Counted from the stretch's first letter, positions 52,271-61,522 are shown. The stretch: 64,000 nucleotides of DNA from Streptomyces iranensis (GCF_017874715.1 NZ_JAGGLR010000014.1:62001-126000), one strand, 5' to 3'. The notes: a model not told the origin generated them from the letters alone. Program-made: numbers and translations.

Positions 52271-53120
52271 CGTGCCCGCGCTCGCGGCCCTCCGCCGCTC
52301 GCCCGTGGCGGCCCGGCGGCTGCTGGTGTTCACCTGTTTCCTGGTCACCGCGGTCACCCTCACCCCCATCGTGATGATGGTGCTGGTGGCCTTCCAGTCC
52401 GACGCCGAGTCGATGGCGGCACGGCCGTCGTTCTGGCCCGGCAGCTGGCATCCGGAGAACATCGGCCGCGCCTTCGACCTCGTCCCACTGGGCCGCTATC
52501 TGCTGAACACCGTCTTCTTCGCCGGAGGCACGGCGCTCCTGGAGACGGTCACCGCGGCGCTGGCCGCGTACGCCTTCGCCCGGCTGCGCTTCCGGGGCCG
52601 GAGCGTGCTGTTCGGCGTCTATCTGACCACCTTGATGATCCCCTCGCAGGTCACCCTGATCCCGCAGTTCATCCTGGTGGCGAAGTTGCACGGGGTGGAC
52701 ACCTGGCCCGGGATGATCCTGCCGCACGCCTTCACCGCGCTCGGGGTGTTCCTGCTCCGCCAGTTCTTCCTGGGCGTGCCCCGTGACTACGAGGAGGCCG
52801 CCCGGCTCGACGGCGCGAACCGCTGGCAGACGTTCATCCGGGTGATCGTCCCGCTCGCCGTCCCGGCCATCGCCACCCTGGCGGTGTTCAAGTTCATCAG
52901 CCAGTGGAACAACCTGCTCTGGCCGCTGGTGATCTCCAACAGCGACTCCACCAGGACCGCGGCGGTCGGTCTCCAGGTGTTCCAGTCCACCAACGGCACC
53001 CAGTGGAATCTGCTGCTGATGGCCGCCGCCATCACCACCGTGCCGCTCATCGTGCTCTTCTTCCTCACCCAGCGCTGGTTCGTCAAAGGCATCACCATGA
53101 GCGGGCTCGGAGGCCGCTGA
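52260..53120 (+). CDS. ABC sugar-importer permease 2 (MalG/UgpE-like)
   Basis: 286 aa, six TM segments, EAA loop EEAARLDGANRWQTFIRVIV. Start lies inside the end of permease 1. No ATPase gene occurs in the operon, which is usual for Streptomyces sugar importers served by the shared ATPase MsiK. Confidence 0.95.
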   Translation: MTSDVPALAALRRSPVAARRLLVFTCFLVTAVTLTPIVMMVLVAFQSDAESMAARPSFWPGSWHPENIGRAFDLVPLGRYLLNTVFFAGGTALLETVTAALAAYAFARLRFRGRSVLFGVYLTTLMIPSQVTLIPQFILVAKLHGVDTWPGMILPHAFTALGVFLLRQFFLGVPRDYEEAARLDGANRWQTFIRVIVPLAVPAIATLAVFKFISQWNNLLWPLVISNSDSTRTAAVGLQVFQSTNGTQWNLLLMAAAITTVPLIVLFFLTQRWFVKGITMSGLGGR

Positions 53121-53124
53121 CACC

Positions 53125-53919
53125 ATGACATTTCTCTGGTCCGTGTTCACCAAACCGTGGTCCACGCTGCCCGGCGACACCCTGGGCGGGCTGGTGTCCG
53201 GCCTCGGCTTCACCGGCGCCGAGATCCCGGTCCGGGACACCGCGTACGTCACCCCGGCCGAAGCCGTACGGCTGCTGCCGGAGTTCACCGCGCGGCTGCG
53301 GGCCGAGGGCGTCGAGGTGATCAGCGTCGCGAGCGATCTCCGCGAACCCGTCTTCGCGGCCTGCCGGGAGGCGGGCGTGCCGATGATCCGGGTCATGGCC
53401 GAGCTGGGACCCGACGGCTATGCCGCCTCGGTCCGGCGGGCCCGGCGACGGCTGGAGGACGCGGCGCCGCTCGCCGAGGGATATGGCGTCCAGGTCGGGG
53501 TGCAGCCGCACCACGGGCGCTATGTGTCCTCCGCGCTGGGGGTGATGGACCTCCTCGACGGCCTGCCGGTCCAGCACTTCCGGGTGATCTGGGACGCCGC
53601 CCATGACGCGCTGGCGGGCGACGATCCGCGGATCACCCTGCCGCTGGTCGCCGAGCGGCTCGGCATCGTCAACCTCAAGAACGCCATCCACAAGCGCACC
53701 GAACCGGCCGGTGAGGCCGTCGGCGGGCACTGGAAACCCTGGTTCGTGCCAGGGTCCGAAGGGCTGGCCGACTGGTCGGCGGCGCTCGGGCAACTGGCGG
53801 AGCTCGGCTTCACGGGCCCGGTGTGTCTGTCCGGGCAGTACTCCGACCCCGGTGTCCCGGTCGAGAAGCGCCTGGTGGCGGATCTGGCGGCGGCACGCGG
53901 TGCGGCGGGCGCCGTATGA
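53125..53919 (+). CDS. Sugar phosphate isomerase/epimerase-like TIM-barrel protein
   Basis: 264 aa of the xylose-isomerase-like (AP endonuclease 2) fold: GLGFTGAEIPVRD, RVMAELGPDGY, VQPHHGRYVS, VIWDAAHDAL and NLKNAIHKR. Metal-binding His/Asp/Glu positions are plausible but not fully assigned. Begins 4 nt after the permease stop, so it is part of the importer operon and likely isomerises the imported sugar or sugar acid. Confidence 0.85.
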   Translation: MTFLWSVFTKPWSTLPGDTLGGLVSGLGFTGAEIPVRDTAYVTPAEAVRLLPEFTARLRAEGVEVISVASDLREPVFAACREAGVPMIRVMAELGPDGYAASVRRARRRLEDAAPLAEGYGVQVGVQPHHGRYVSSALGVMDLLDGLPVQHFRVIWDAAHDALAGDDPRITLPLVAERLGIVNLKNAIHKRTEPAGEAVGGHWKPWFVPGSEGLADWSAALGQLAELGFTGPVCLSGQYSDPGVPVEKRLVADLAAARGAAGAV

Positions 53920-54033
53920 CGGCGCGTGGCGCGGCGGGCGCCGTACGTCCTGGGAAGAGCGGGAGAACGTATCCCGGGGGGAGCGGGAGAACCCCGCGCC
54001 CCCACTCCCCCCGGCTCCTCCTCCCAGAGGCTC

Positions 54034-54963
54034 CTACGGCAGGCCGCCCGGCTCCGGGCCCCGGTAACCAGGACGGGACGAGGCGTCGATGCCCACCTCG
54101 TAGCGGATACCGGGGTGGAGGGTGTTGCCCCCGACCCGGGCGCCGGTCGAGTGCTGGGCGAGGCCGATGGCGTGGTGGGTGGGCGCGGCGAACTCATTGC
54201 CGGTGATGGTGGCGTTCCGCACGTCCTCGAACATCAGGGCCTGGGAGGCGCGCAGTGTCTCGCAGTGGTTGCCCCTGATGGTGAAGTCGCCGGTGGTGCC
54301 GTGGCCGTCGCCCTCGCCGTCGTTGGGGCCCTCGGCCATCAGGCACATGTTGTCGATGTCCTCGCAGCGGTTGTTCTCGATGCGGACACGATGGCTGGGC
54401 GGGGTGTCGCTGGCGAAGGTCTGCATGCAGTCCGCGTGCCGGCCATGGCTGTTGTCGGTGTCGCGGACGGTGTTGTGCGCGATGGTCAGATCGTCGCCGA
54501 AGAACCGGATGCCATCGCCGTCCCCGCCCCTCGGGCCGATCACGGTGTTGTTCCGCACGGTGACACGATGGCCGGTCAGCTCGATCCCGGGTGCCTCCGG
54601 CCGTACGGACCGGAACCTGTCCACGATCACATCGTCGGCCTCGACGGTGATGCCGTCCACCGCGTCCCCGCCCCCGGCGTAGGTGATCGGGTGCGCCCGG
54701 CTCCCGCCCTTGGTGATGACCAGTCGCCGCCGCGACAGATCGCCGTCGAAGCAGACGGTGTCCCCCGGCTTCGCCCGGCGTGCCGCCTCCCGCGGGGTGG
54801 CGGCGTGCAGAGTGCAGTGCTCGGTCCGCTTCCCGGCGGTGAGCGACGCCGTCGGCCCGGCGGCGCCCCGGTCCTGGGGCCATGACGGACGCGCCAGGGC
54901 GGCCAGGAGGGCGAGGACCGAGACGGCGAGGAAGCCGAGGACGAGTCTCCAAGTGATCCGCAT
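54034..54963 (-). CDS. Secreted/anchored right-handed beta-helix protein
   Basis: 309 aa. N-terminal membrane segment (LVLGFLAVSVLALLAAL) as signal or anchor. Repeated short strands with Asn ladders: ITVEADDVIVDRFRSV, HRVTVRNNTVIGPRGGDGDG, LTIAHNTVRDTDN, VRIENNRCEDIDN, FTIRGNHCETL, and ATITGNEFA. This is a pectate-lyase-like parallel beta-helix, as in polysaccharide lyases and hydrolases. No catalytic residues assigned. Divergent from the GH92 gene. Confidence 0.85.
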   Translation of the reverse strand: MRITWRLVLGFLAVSVLALLAALARPSWPQDRGAAGPTASLTAGKRTEHCTLHAATPREAARRAKPGDTVCFDGDLSRRRLVITKGGSRAHPITYAGGGDAVDGITVEADDVIVDRFRSVRPEAPGIELTGHRVTVRNNTVIGPRGGDGDGIRFFGDDLTIAHNTVRDTDNSHGRHADCMQTFASDTPPSHRVRIENNRCEDIDNMCLMAEGPNDGEGDGHGTTGDFTIRGNHCETLRASQALMFEDVRNATITGNEFAAPTHHAIGLAQHSTGARVGGNTLHPGIRYEVGIDASSRPGYRGPEPGGLP

Positions 54964-55028
54964 GGCGGGAACCGTAGAGCGGGACCCCGGGGACCGGTCC
55001 CGCCGTCAGCCGTGCGGCGCTGGCGTCC

Positions 55029-55068
55029 GGTTCACTCCAGCGTCACCATACGCCCCTAGGTTCACTCC
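55029..55068. repeat. Paired direct repeats GGTTCACTCC before the GH92 gene
   Basis: Two exact copies at 55029-55038 and 55059-55068, 30 bp apart (about three helical turns), in the gap between the divergent beta-helix and GH92 genes. A candidate activator or repressor site. Confidence 0.45.
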
Positions 55069-55093
55069 GACACATGGAAGGGCGTGATCCCCG

Positions 55094-57550
55094 ATGGAGA
55101 CGCACAGAACGCAGCGAAAGAGACTCAGGAGCCGATCGGCGCTGGTCGGCGGGGGAGTGGCGGTGGCGGTCGGCGCGTTGCTCGCCCCGCTCGTCGAGGC
55201 CCCCGCGGCGAGCGCGGCGCCACGGGCCGACGAGGTACGCCACCCCGTCGACCACGTGGACCCGCTGATCGGCTCCGCGGGCGGTGGCAACACCTACCCG
55301 GGCGCCACCCTGCCGTTCGGCATGATCGCCTGGTCCCCGACCAGCACCACCGGCGACCAGACCAACACCGCGGCGGCCAACGGCTATTCGTACGACACCA
55401 CCCGGGTCCGGGGCTTCAGCCTCACCCATGTCAACGGCGCGGGCTGCCACCCCGGAGCCGCGGGCGATGTGCCGATCATGCCGTTCGTGGGCGAGGTCGA
55501 CAGCTCTCCCACCGCCGACACCAAGGACCAGAAGTACGCCGCCACCTTCTCGCACGAGAAGGAGAAGGCCGAGCCCGGCCACTACCGGGTGGGGCTCGAC
55601 TCGGGCGCGGCCGCCGATCTCGCGGTGAGCGAGCGGGCCGGTGTCGCCGACTTCTCCTTCCCCCAGGACGCCCCGGCCCGTCTGCTGTTCCGCACCTCCA
55701 ACTCGCTCAACGGCAGCGAGAACGCGCACATCGAGATCGACCGCGAGCGGCACAAGGTCACCGGCTGGGTGCTCACCGGCGCGTTCTGCGGACGGCGCGC
55801 CAACGGCGGGGAGAACAACCGCAAGACCTACTACCGCCTCTATTTCAGCGCCTCGTTCGACCGCGCCTTCTCCACCGTGGGCACCTGGGAGAACGACCGT
55901 CTCTCACCCGGCGCCACCACCGCCGACGGCGGCGAGGGCTATCTCACCGGCGCCGACCGGGCCGGGCGCGGCTCCGGCGGATACGTCGGCTTCGACACCG
56001 CGCGGGACAACGATGTCCGCATGCGGCTCGGCATCTCGTACGTCTCCCTCGCGGGCGCCGAGGCCAACCTGCGCGCCGAGATAGCGCCCCGGGCGAGCGT
56101 CGCCGACGTGGCCGCCGCAGGACGGGCCGCCTGGGACCGCCGGCTGCGCGCCATCCGCATCAGCGGCGGCAGTGAGCCGCGCCGCACCGCGTTCTACACC
56201 GCCCTCTACCACACGCTCCAGCAGCCCAACCTGATCAGCGACACCGACGGCCGCTACCCGGGCATGGACGGCGCACCGCACCGGATCGAGCGCGGGCAGA
56301 CGGCGCAGTACAGCAACTTCTCCGGCTGGGACCAGTACCGCGCCCAGGTGCAGCTGCTCGCCCTGCTCCAGCCCGAGGTCGCCGGGGACTTCGCCCAGTC
56401 GCTGCTCAACTTCGCCCGGCAGAACGGCGGGGTGTGGGACCGCTGGGTGCACATCAGCGGCGCCACCCATGTGATGACCGGCGACCCCTCCGCCGCCACG
56501 CTCGCCACCTTCTACGCCATGGGGGTGCGGAACTTCGACGCCAAGGGCGCCTTCGACTCCCTCTACCGCCAGGCCACCGTCCCCCACCCCGACGGGCTCT
56601 CCGACAAGGGCTGCCCGGGGCAGTGCGAGGGCCAGCGCCCCGGCCTCGCCCAGTACCTGGAATCCCGGTACGCCGCACAGGACGCCTGCCACTGCTGGGG
56701 CGGCGCCGCGGAGACCCTGGAGGACTCCGTCGCCGATGACGCGCTCGCCCGCTGGGCCCGGCTGCTCGGCCGCACCAAGGAGGCCGACGAGCTCGGCGCG
56801 CGCGGCGGCTACTGGCGCAATGTGTTCAACCCCCGGGCCACCGGCACGGCGGGCTACGTCCAGGCCAGGAACCGGGACGGTTCCTGGGTGACCCCCTTCG
56901 ACCCCGCGTCCGACCGGGGCTTCGCCCAGGGCAGCGCGGCCACGTACACCTGGATGGTGCCGCAGGACGTCCAGGGGCTCGCCGAGGCCATGGGCGGCCG
57001 CGACAAGGCGGCGGCCCGGCTGGACGGCTTCTTCCACAAGCCCGACGGCTCCTGGTCGGTCCGCGGCGGCGACCCGCTCCGCTACGACCCCACCAACGAA
57101 CCCGGCATCCACGCCCCGTGGCTCTACAACGCGCTCGGGCAGCCCTGGAAGACCCAGGAGACGGTGCGCCAGATCGTCACCACCGTGTACGGCACCGGGC
57201 CGAAGGGGCTGCCCGGCAATGACGACCTGGGCACCATGTCCGCGTGGTACGTGTTCGCGGCGCTCGGCCTCTATCCGCAGGCCCCCGGGCGTGCCGAGGC
57301 ACTGCTCACCGGTCCGCTCTTCCCCCGAGCGGTGATCGCCCCGGCGGGGCAGCGGCACGCCCTGACCATCGACGCCCCGGACGCGTCCGACACCCACCCC
57401 TATGTGCACGCGGTGCGGGTGAACGGCAGGCCGCACGACACCTCATGGCTCGACGGCTCCGTCGTGCGCCAGGGCGGTTCGCTCTCCTTCGACCTGGCCG
57501 ACCGGCCCGACACCGGCTGGGCCACCGACCCGGGCCGGCTGCCCCGCTGA
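55094..57550 (+). CDS. GH92 alpha-mannosidase, secreted
   Basis: 818 aa. Signal peptide (Arg-rich n-region, core LVGGGVAVAVGALLAPLVEA, AXA site near 42). GH92 landmarks: VDPLIGSAGGGNTYPGATLP with FGMIAWSP, SGWDQYRAQVQLLALLQPE, and GNDDLGTMSAWYVFAALGLY near residue 700, which includes the catalytic acidic pair region. GH92 enzymes are Ca2+-dependent exo-alpha-mannosidases acting on alpha-1,2 and related linkages. Likely trims mannose from extracellular glycans or glycoproteins. GGAAGGG lies upstream at a longer than usual spacing. Confidence 0.94.
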   Translation: METHRTQRKRLRSRSALVGGGVAVAVGALLAPLVEAPAASAAPRADEVRHPVDHVDPLIGSAGGGNTYPGATLPFGMIAWSPTSTTGDQTNTAAANGYSYDTTRVRGFSLTHVNGAGCHPGAAGDVPIMPFVGEVDSSPTADTKDQKYAATFSHEKEKAEPGHYRVGLDSGAAADLAVSERAGVADFSFPQDAPARLLFRTSNSLNGSENAHIEIDRERHKVTGWVLTGAFCGRRANGGENNRKTYYRLYFSASFDRAFSTVGTWENDRLSPGATTADGGEGYLTGADRAGRGSGGYVGFDTARDNDVRMRLGISYVSLAGAEANLRAEIAPRASVADVAAAGRAAWDRRLRAIRISGGSEPRRTAFYTALYHTLQQPNLISDTDGRYPGMDGAPHRIERGQTAQYSNFSGWDQYRAQVQLLALLQPEVAGDFAQSLLNFARQNGGVWDRWVHISGATHVMTGDPSAATLATFYAMGVRNFDAKGAFDSLYRQATVPHPDGLSDKGCPGQCEGQRPGLAQYLESRYAAQDACHCWGGAAETLEDSVADDALARWARLLGRTKEADELGARGGYWRNVFNPRATGTAGYVQARNRDGSWVTPFDPASDRGFAQGSAATYTWMVPQDVQGLAEAMGGRDKAAARLDGFFHKPDGSWSVRGGDPLRYDPTNEPGIHAPWLYNALGQPWKTQETVRQIVTTVYGTGPKGLPGNDDLGTMSAWYVFAALGLYPQAPGRAEALLTGPLFPRAVIAPAGQRHALTIDAPDASDTHPYVHAVRVNGRPHDTSWLDGSVVRQGGSLSFDLADRPDTGWATDPGRLPR

Positions 57551-57554
57551 CGCG

Positions 57555-57956
57555 CTAGGCCGTCGCGTCGGCGAACGTGTCGGCGCGGATATGGGTCATG
57601 GGCCGGCCCACCACCCGGTACCTGCCGTTGGGCACCCGGTCGGACCGGGACACGTGCACGGTGAGCGGGCCGGCCCACTCATAGCCCTTGTCCTCCGCAT
57701 GGCGCATCAGATGGTCCGTCAGCTCCTGCCCCACATGACAGCCACGCCGGGTGAGCTCCTCGTGCACCGGGTCGGCGAGCTCGACGTCATAGACATTGGG
57801 CACGACCACCCGGGTCGGTCCGCACACCACGGTGTGGCTGTCGCATTCACGTTTCAGCGCGCCGAGGAGTTCGACGGGCTCGCTGCGGACCACCTTGGCG
57901 AGCAGCGATGCCTCCCAGCGCTCTATCGCCCGTTCCCATCGGTTCAGCGTCTGCAT
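57555..57956 (-). CDS. FhaA N-terminal-domain (DUF3662) protein without FHA domain
   Basis: 133 aa. The whole protein matches the DUF3662 domain found at the N terminus of FhaA: LNRWERAIERWEASLLAKVV, EPVELLGALKRECDS, TRVVVPNVYDVELA, and YEWAGPLTVHVSRSD. FhaA proteins carry an FHA phosphothreonine-binding domain after it; here the gene ends with no room for one. Probably an orphan domain paralogue. Convergent with the GH92 gene, 4 bp apart. Confidence 0.85.
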   Translation of the reverse strand: MQTLNRWERAIERWEASLLAKVVRSEPVELLGALKRECDSHTVVCGPTRVVVPNVYDVELADPVHEELTRRGCHVGQELTDHLMRHAEDKGYEWAGPLTVHVSRSDRVPNGRYRVVGRPMTHIRADTFADATA

Positions 57957-58012
57957 GCCCTCCCGCGTTCCCGGAACGGATCACCTCATGCCCTCGTCGG
58001 CGCGGCTCACCG

Positions 58013-59677
58013 TCATCTGCGCCCTTCACCGTCGCTACGGGTCCGCCGGAGCGTGAAGGTGTCCACGGGCTCGATACGGCCGTAGAGCCCGGTGACCGCG
58101 TAGTAGGTCACCGACATGGTGGTGGGGCCGCCCGGCCTGGTGCCGGGGTCGACGGTGAACGCGGCGAAGCCGTACGGGTTCACCCGGTCGCGCACCGCCG
58201 ACCACGGGGCCGTCTCCGTCACATAGACCGGCGTCCTCCGGCCGTTCGCACCGGCGTCGCCGACCCCGGTGATGACATTGCACCGCGGGGTGTCGAACAG
58301 GACGTCCATCGACGGGATCGAGGTACCACCGCCACCGATGACCATGTGCACCGTTCCCTCGCCGGTGTCCACCAGATCGGTACGGGTGGCGGCGGGGGTC
58401 GGCGTCATCGTGTCGTTGGGCTCCCGGCCGCGGATCGGGTGGGAGCGCTCATAGTGGTGTTCATGGCCGCAGACGACCAGGTCGACGCCGTACTCGTCGA
58501 AGAGCGGCAGCCACTCCTGCCGGATGCCGAGGTCGGCGCCGTTGCCCGGGTGGTCGGCCGTGGAGACGACCACCTGGTGCATGACGACCACAATCCAGTC
58601 GATGGCCCGGTCGGTCCGGGCCCGGGTGAGCTCGGCCTCCAGCCAGCGCCGCTGCGCCCCGCCGGAGTAGCCCCGTACATAGGTGTTTCCGGCGTCCTGA
58701 AGGGCCACGTCGTCATTGGCCAGGCTCACGACGCGCACCGAGCCGACGGTGAAGGCGTACCACAGCCCCTGGGTCTCGTCGTCGCCGCCGTTGCCGGGCA
58801 GTGAGAAGTACGCCTGGTAGGCGGCGAACCCGAGCGGCCCGTTGCCCAGCTCGTTCTCGTGGTTGCCGACCGCGGGCATCCATGGCCGGAACCGCGAGGA
58901 CCGGCTGGTCATGTCGAACCAGTCGGCCCAGGTGCGCAGCCGGTCCTCGGACAGATTGGCGTAGCACAGATCGCCGTTGATGAGATGGAACAGGGGCGCG
59001 ACCCGCTCGACTGCGGTGGTCACGTCGTTGGCGTACGGCGAGCCGAGGTTGTCGTTGAGATAGCTGAGCTTCTCGGTGATCTTCGGCGGCCTGGGACCGT
59101 TCAGCTTGCCCACCGTGGGCGTGCCCTGGTCGCCGAAGCTGGTGAAGGTGAACGGCGCCCGGCCATCCGGTCCGGTGCGGAACGACCCCGCCTCCGGCGT
59201 CGCCCCGTCGTGGACGGCGGCGTAGACGTAGTCGGTGCCGGGGCGCAGCCGGCTCAGCCGGGCGTGGTGGACGTACATGCTCTGCCGGGACTTGGCGTCG
59301 CGGTAGAAGGTGGTCCGCGCGGTGACCTCGGTGCCCATGCCATGGGCCGGGGTGCCGAGCATGACGCGCGGCCGTCTCACCGGGACCGGTGTCTGCCAGG
59401 ACACCACGACCTCCCGGGCGGCGTCGGCCCCGAACTGCAGATGCGGCCCGCTCACCGGTGGCATCCCGGCCCCCTCCGGCCGGGTCCACAGCACCGGCGA
59501 GGCCGCCACCGCCTCCTGCTGGGGCAGATACGTGCCCGCACCGGCCGCCGCGGCGCCCGCCACGCCCAGCAGCCCCCGGCGGCTCACCCGGGACGTGGTG
59601 GACGTGGTGGCCGCCGTTGCCGGTCCGGTGGCCGACGCCGCCGATGTGGTGGCCGTGTTCTTCGGTGTCGTCGTCAT
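58013..59677 (-). CDS. Purple acid phosphatase-like metallophosphoesterase, Tat-exported
   Basis: 554 aa from the ATG at 59677 (GGGAG 10 nt upstream). Tat signal RVSRRGLLGVAGAAAAGAG. N-terminal fibronectin-like domain (about 70-180: VVSWQTPVPVRRPRVMLG). Catalytic domain with the metal motifs GDQGTP, NGDLCY, GNHE, VVMHQ and GHEHHYERS. Two-metal phosphomonoesterase, secreted folded and likely used in phosphate scavenging. No PHO box recognised upstream. Confidence 0.92.
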   Translation of the reverse strand: MTTTPKNTATTSAASATGPATAATTSTTSRVSRRGLLGVAGAAAAGAGTYLPQQEAVAASPVLWTRPEGAGMPPVSGPHLQFGADAAREVVVSWQTPVPVRRPRVMLGTPAHGMGTEVTARTTFYRDAKSRQSMYVHHARLSRLRPGTDYVYAAVHDGATPEAGSFRTGPDGRAPFTFTSFGDQGTPTVGKLNGPRPPKITEKLSYLNDNLGSPYANDVTTAVERVAPLFHLINGDLCYANLSEDRLRTWADWFDMTSRSSRFRPWMPAVGNHENELGNGPLGFAAYQAYFSLPGNGGDDETQGLWYAFTVGSVRVVSLANDDVALQDAGNTYVRGYSGGAQRRWLEAELTRARTDRAIDWIVVVMHQVVVSTADHPGNGADLGIRQEWLPLFDEYGVDLVVCGHEHHYERSHPIRGREPNDTMTPTPAATRTDLVDTGEGTVHMVIGGGGTSIPSMDVLFDTPRCNVITGVGDAGANGRRTPVYVTETAPWSAVRDRVNPYGFAAFTVDPGTRPGGPTTMSVTYYAVTGLYGRIEPVDTFTLRRTRSDGEGRR

Positions 59678-59847
59678 GAGGGCGAAGCTCCCACGCACCC
59701 GCCGTCGCCGGACACCGTGGCGCCGTGAACAGCGCGGTACGGCGGGCTACCGGCGGACGACCGGACGGCGAACCCCGACAACCATCTCGGTGGACAGTGG
59801 CGGATGTGCGTTGCCAGGGGCGGTGGCGGCGCCGCACGCTGGTGTCC

Positions 59848-60369
59848 GTGAGCGATCGGGACGAGGAGCTGCGCGGGCTGGACGCGGTGCTGCAGGAGCT
59901 GCGCCACGCCCGCCACGGGCTGTACGGACCGCTGGTGCGGGAGCGCTTCCTGGGCGGGCTGCCGGCCGGCGTCACCCCGACCGGCTACCGGGTGCTGCGC
60001 TTCGTCGAGGCCAGCTCCCCACCGCCGCCCACCGTGTCCGACATCGCCGCCCTGCTGCTGTCCGACCGGGCCCGCGCCGTGCGCGTCGTGGACCGGCTGG
60101 CGGCGGCGGGGCTGGTGACCCGGGTGCGGGACACCGTGGACCGGCGGATCCGGAGGGTGGCGCTGACCGGCACCGGGCGCCGCCATGTCGCCCTGGCGGC
60201 CGCCCGGCGGACCCGGCTGCTGGGCGAGGCCATCGCGGACTGGCCGGACGAGGATCTCGCCCGGCTGACGGACTACCTGGAGCGGCTCAACGCCTCCGTG
60301 GCCCGCCATCTGCCGGTGTCCGGCGCGTCCGGGGCGTCCGGCGTGCCCGAGGTGTCCGGCGATCGGTGA
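59848..60369 (+). CDS. MarR-family transcriptional regulator
   Basis: About 173 aa. Winged HTH of the MarR type: TGYRVLRFVEASSPPPPTVS, DIAALLLSDRARAVRVVDRL, and the wing RVRDTVDRRIRRVALTG. Two GTG codons (59842 and 59848) are possible starts; neither has a strong ribosome site. Short Ser/Gly/Ala repeat at the C terminus. Divergent from the phosphatase gene and possibly its regulator. Confidence 0.85.
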   Translation: MSDRDEELRGLDAVLQELRHARHGLYGPLVRERFLGGLPAGVTPTGYRVLRFVEASSPPPPTVSDIAALLLSDRARAVRVVDRLAAAGLVTRVRDTVDRRIRRVALTGTGRRHVALAAARRTRLLGEAIADWPDEDLARLTDYLERLNASVARHLPVSGASGASGVPEVSGDR

Positions 60370-60371
60370 CG

Positions 60372-60396
60372 CGGGGCCGGGGCGCCACCGGCCCCG
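60372..60396. terminator. Hairpin between convergent MarR and lyase-like genes
   Basis: Perfect 9-bp stem CGGGGCCGG / CCGGCCCCG with a 7-nt loop, starting 3 bp after the MarR stop and 44 bp from the convergent gene's stop. Confidence 0.7.
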
Positions 60397-60439
60397 TGTC
60401 ACCGCCGCGGGTGCGCCGCGCCGTGAGAGGGGCCGTCGG

Positions 60440-61288
60440 CTACGCCTTGGACGCCCGGAAGTTCCGGAACAGCAGATAGGTGTCGAGGATGTCCGACGAG
60501 GCGCTTTCGACCGAGCGGTAGATGCCCCACTTGGGCCGCTGGTAGTCGTCCTGGTCGGGCATCTTCACATTGGACATGCTGCCCTGGACCGCCACCGGGG
60601 CGCCGGACCCGGTGCCGTTGCGCACCACGCAGGCCGCCTTGCCCTTCGAGCCGATGGTGAACGTCCACTCGATGGTGATCCACTTGTTGCGCAGCGGCGC
60701 GAGGTTCGTCGAGGCGATGTCCGGTGAGCCGGAGTTGGCGTACGCACGGGCCCGCAGCAGCTCCGTGCTGCCGCTGCGGCCCAGGTCCAGGGTGATGTAC
60801 GGACCGCCGTTGTCCACCGGGGTCTTGGTCTGGAAGATATGGGTGAACTTGCTGGTGCCGTGCAGCGAGGTGGGCATGAACATCTCGTAGCCGAGGCTCC
60901 ACGTCTCACCGTCGCGCATCTTCAGGGCGGAGCCGTCCTGCACCATGCCCTTGGACTCGGTGCGCTGGCGGTCGCCGCCCCCGGTGGTGTCCCGGTCGTC
61001 CTTCCAGATGTTGAAGCGGTAGTGGTCACCGCCCTCGACGAGCACGTACTTCCGGTCGGGGTGAGCGCCGCCGCGGTCGGCCTCGATGCCCTCGAACGCC
61101 TTGAGCCCGTCGCTGGACGGGTCAGGATGCCAGAGCAACTGCGCGGCCGCGGCGCGCGAGGCGGCGGAGGCCGGGGTGGCGCCCGAGGTCAGCTGCCCGA
61201 GGGCGATCGGTGTTCCGACGGCTGCCGCGGCCATCGAACCGAGGACGCGGCGGCGGCTCAACGGGTGGGGAGGGGGGAGTTCTGCCAT
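60440..61288 (-). CDS. Tat-exported polysaccharide lyase-like protein
   Basis: 282 aa. Tat signal SRRRVLGSMAAAAVGTPIAL with an ASA cleavage region near 42. The mature part reads as a concanavalin-like beta sandwich of the heparin-lyase-I/PL20 type: YRFNIWKDDRD, GETWSLGYEMFMP, FTHIFQTKTPVDNGGPYITL, NKWITIEWTFTIGSKGKAAC and KWGIYRS. Catalytic residues not assigned. Related Streptomyces proteins are usually annotated only by the signal sequence. Expressed toward the convergent MarR gene. Confidence 0.8.
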   Translation of the reverse strand: MAELPPPHPLSRRRVLGSMAAAAVGTPIALGQLTSGATPASAASRAAAAQLLWHPDPSSDGLKAFEGIEADRGGAHPDRKYVLVEGGDHYRFNIWKDDRDTTGGGDRQRTESKGMVQDGSALKMRDGETWSLGYEMFMPTSLHGTSKFTHIFQTKTPVDNGGPYITLDLGRSGSTELLRARAYANSGSPDIASTNLAPLRNKWITIEWTFTIGSKGKAACVVRNGTGSGAPVAVQGSMSNVKMPDQDDYQRPKWGIYRSVESASSDILDTYLLFRNFRASKA

Positions 61289-61498
61289 GGTCGTTGACTT
61301 CCTTCCTGATCCGGTAAAGGAGCGGCGTGCTCATGGCGCACCACGCAGGTTGGACCGGACCAAATGGACCGTCAAGGCTCACGGGGGGTTCTTTACCCGA
61401 GAATTGGTTCAGGTAGCTGAACAAAATCTGCCGCTTTCTGGTGCATATGGCGGCATCTCCGTCCCTGATTTTGAGCGTTTGTTCGTTCTTGTGAACTC

Positions 61499-61513
61499 GT
61501 AGACAGTGTCTAC
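61499..61513. promoter_or_regulatory. TetR operator candidate 1
   Basis: Perfect 15-bp palindrome GTAGACA-G-TGTCTAC, 23 bp before the TetR start. The half-site GTAGACA recurs in a second palindrome 24 bp downstream. Classic form of an autoregulatory TetR site. Confidence 0.75.
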
Positions 61514-61522
61514 GCACTTCTG

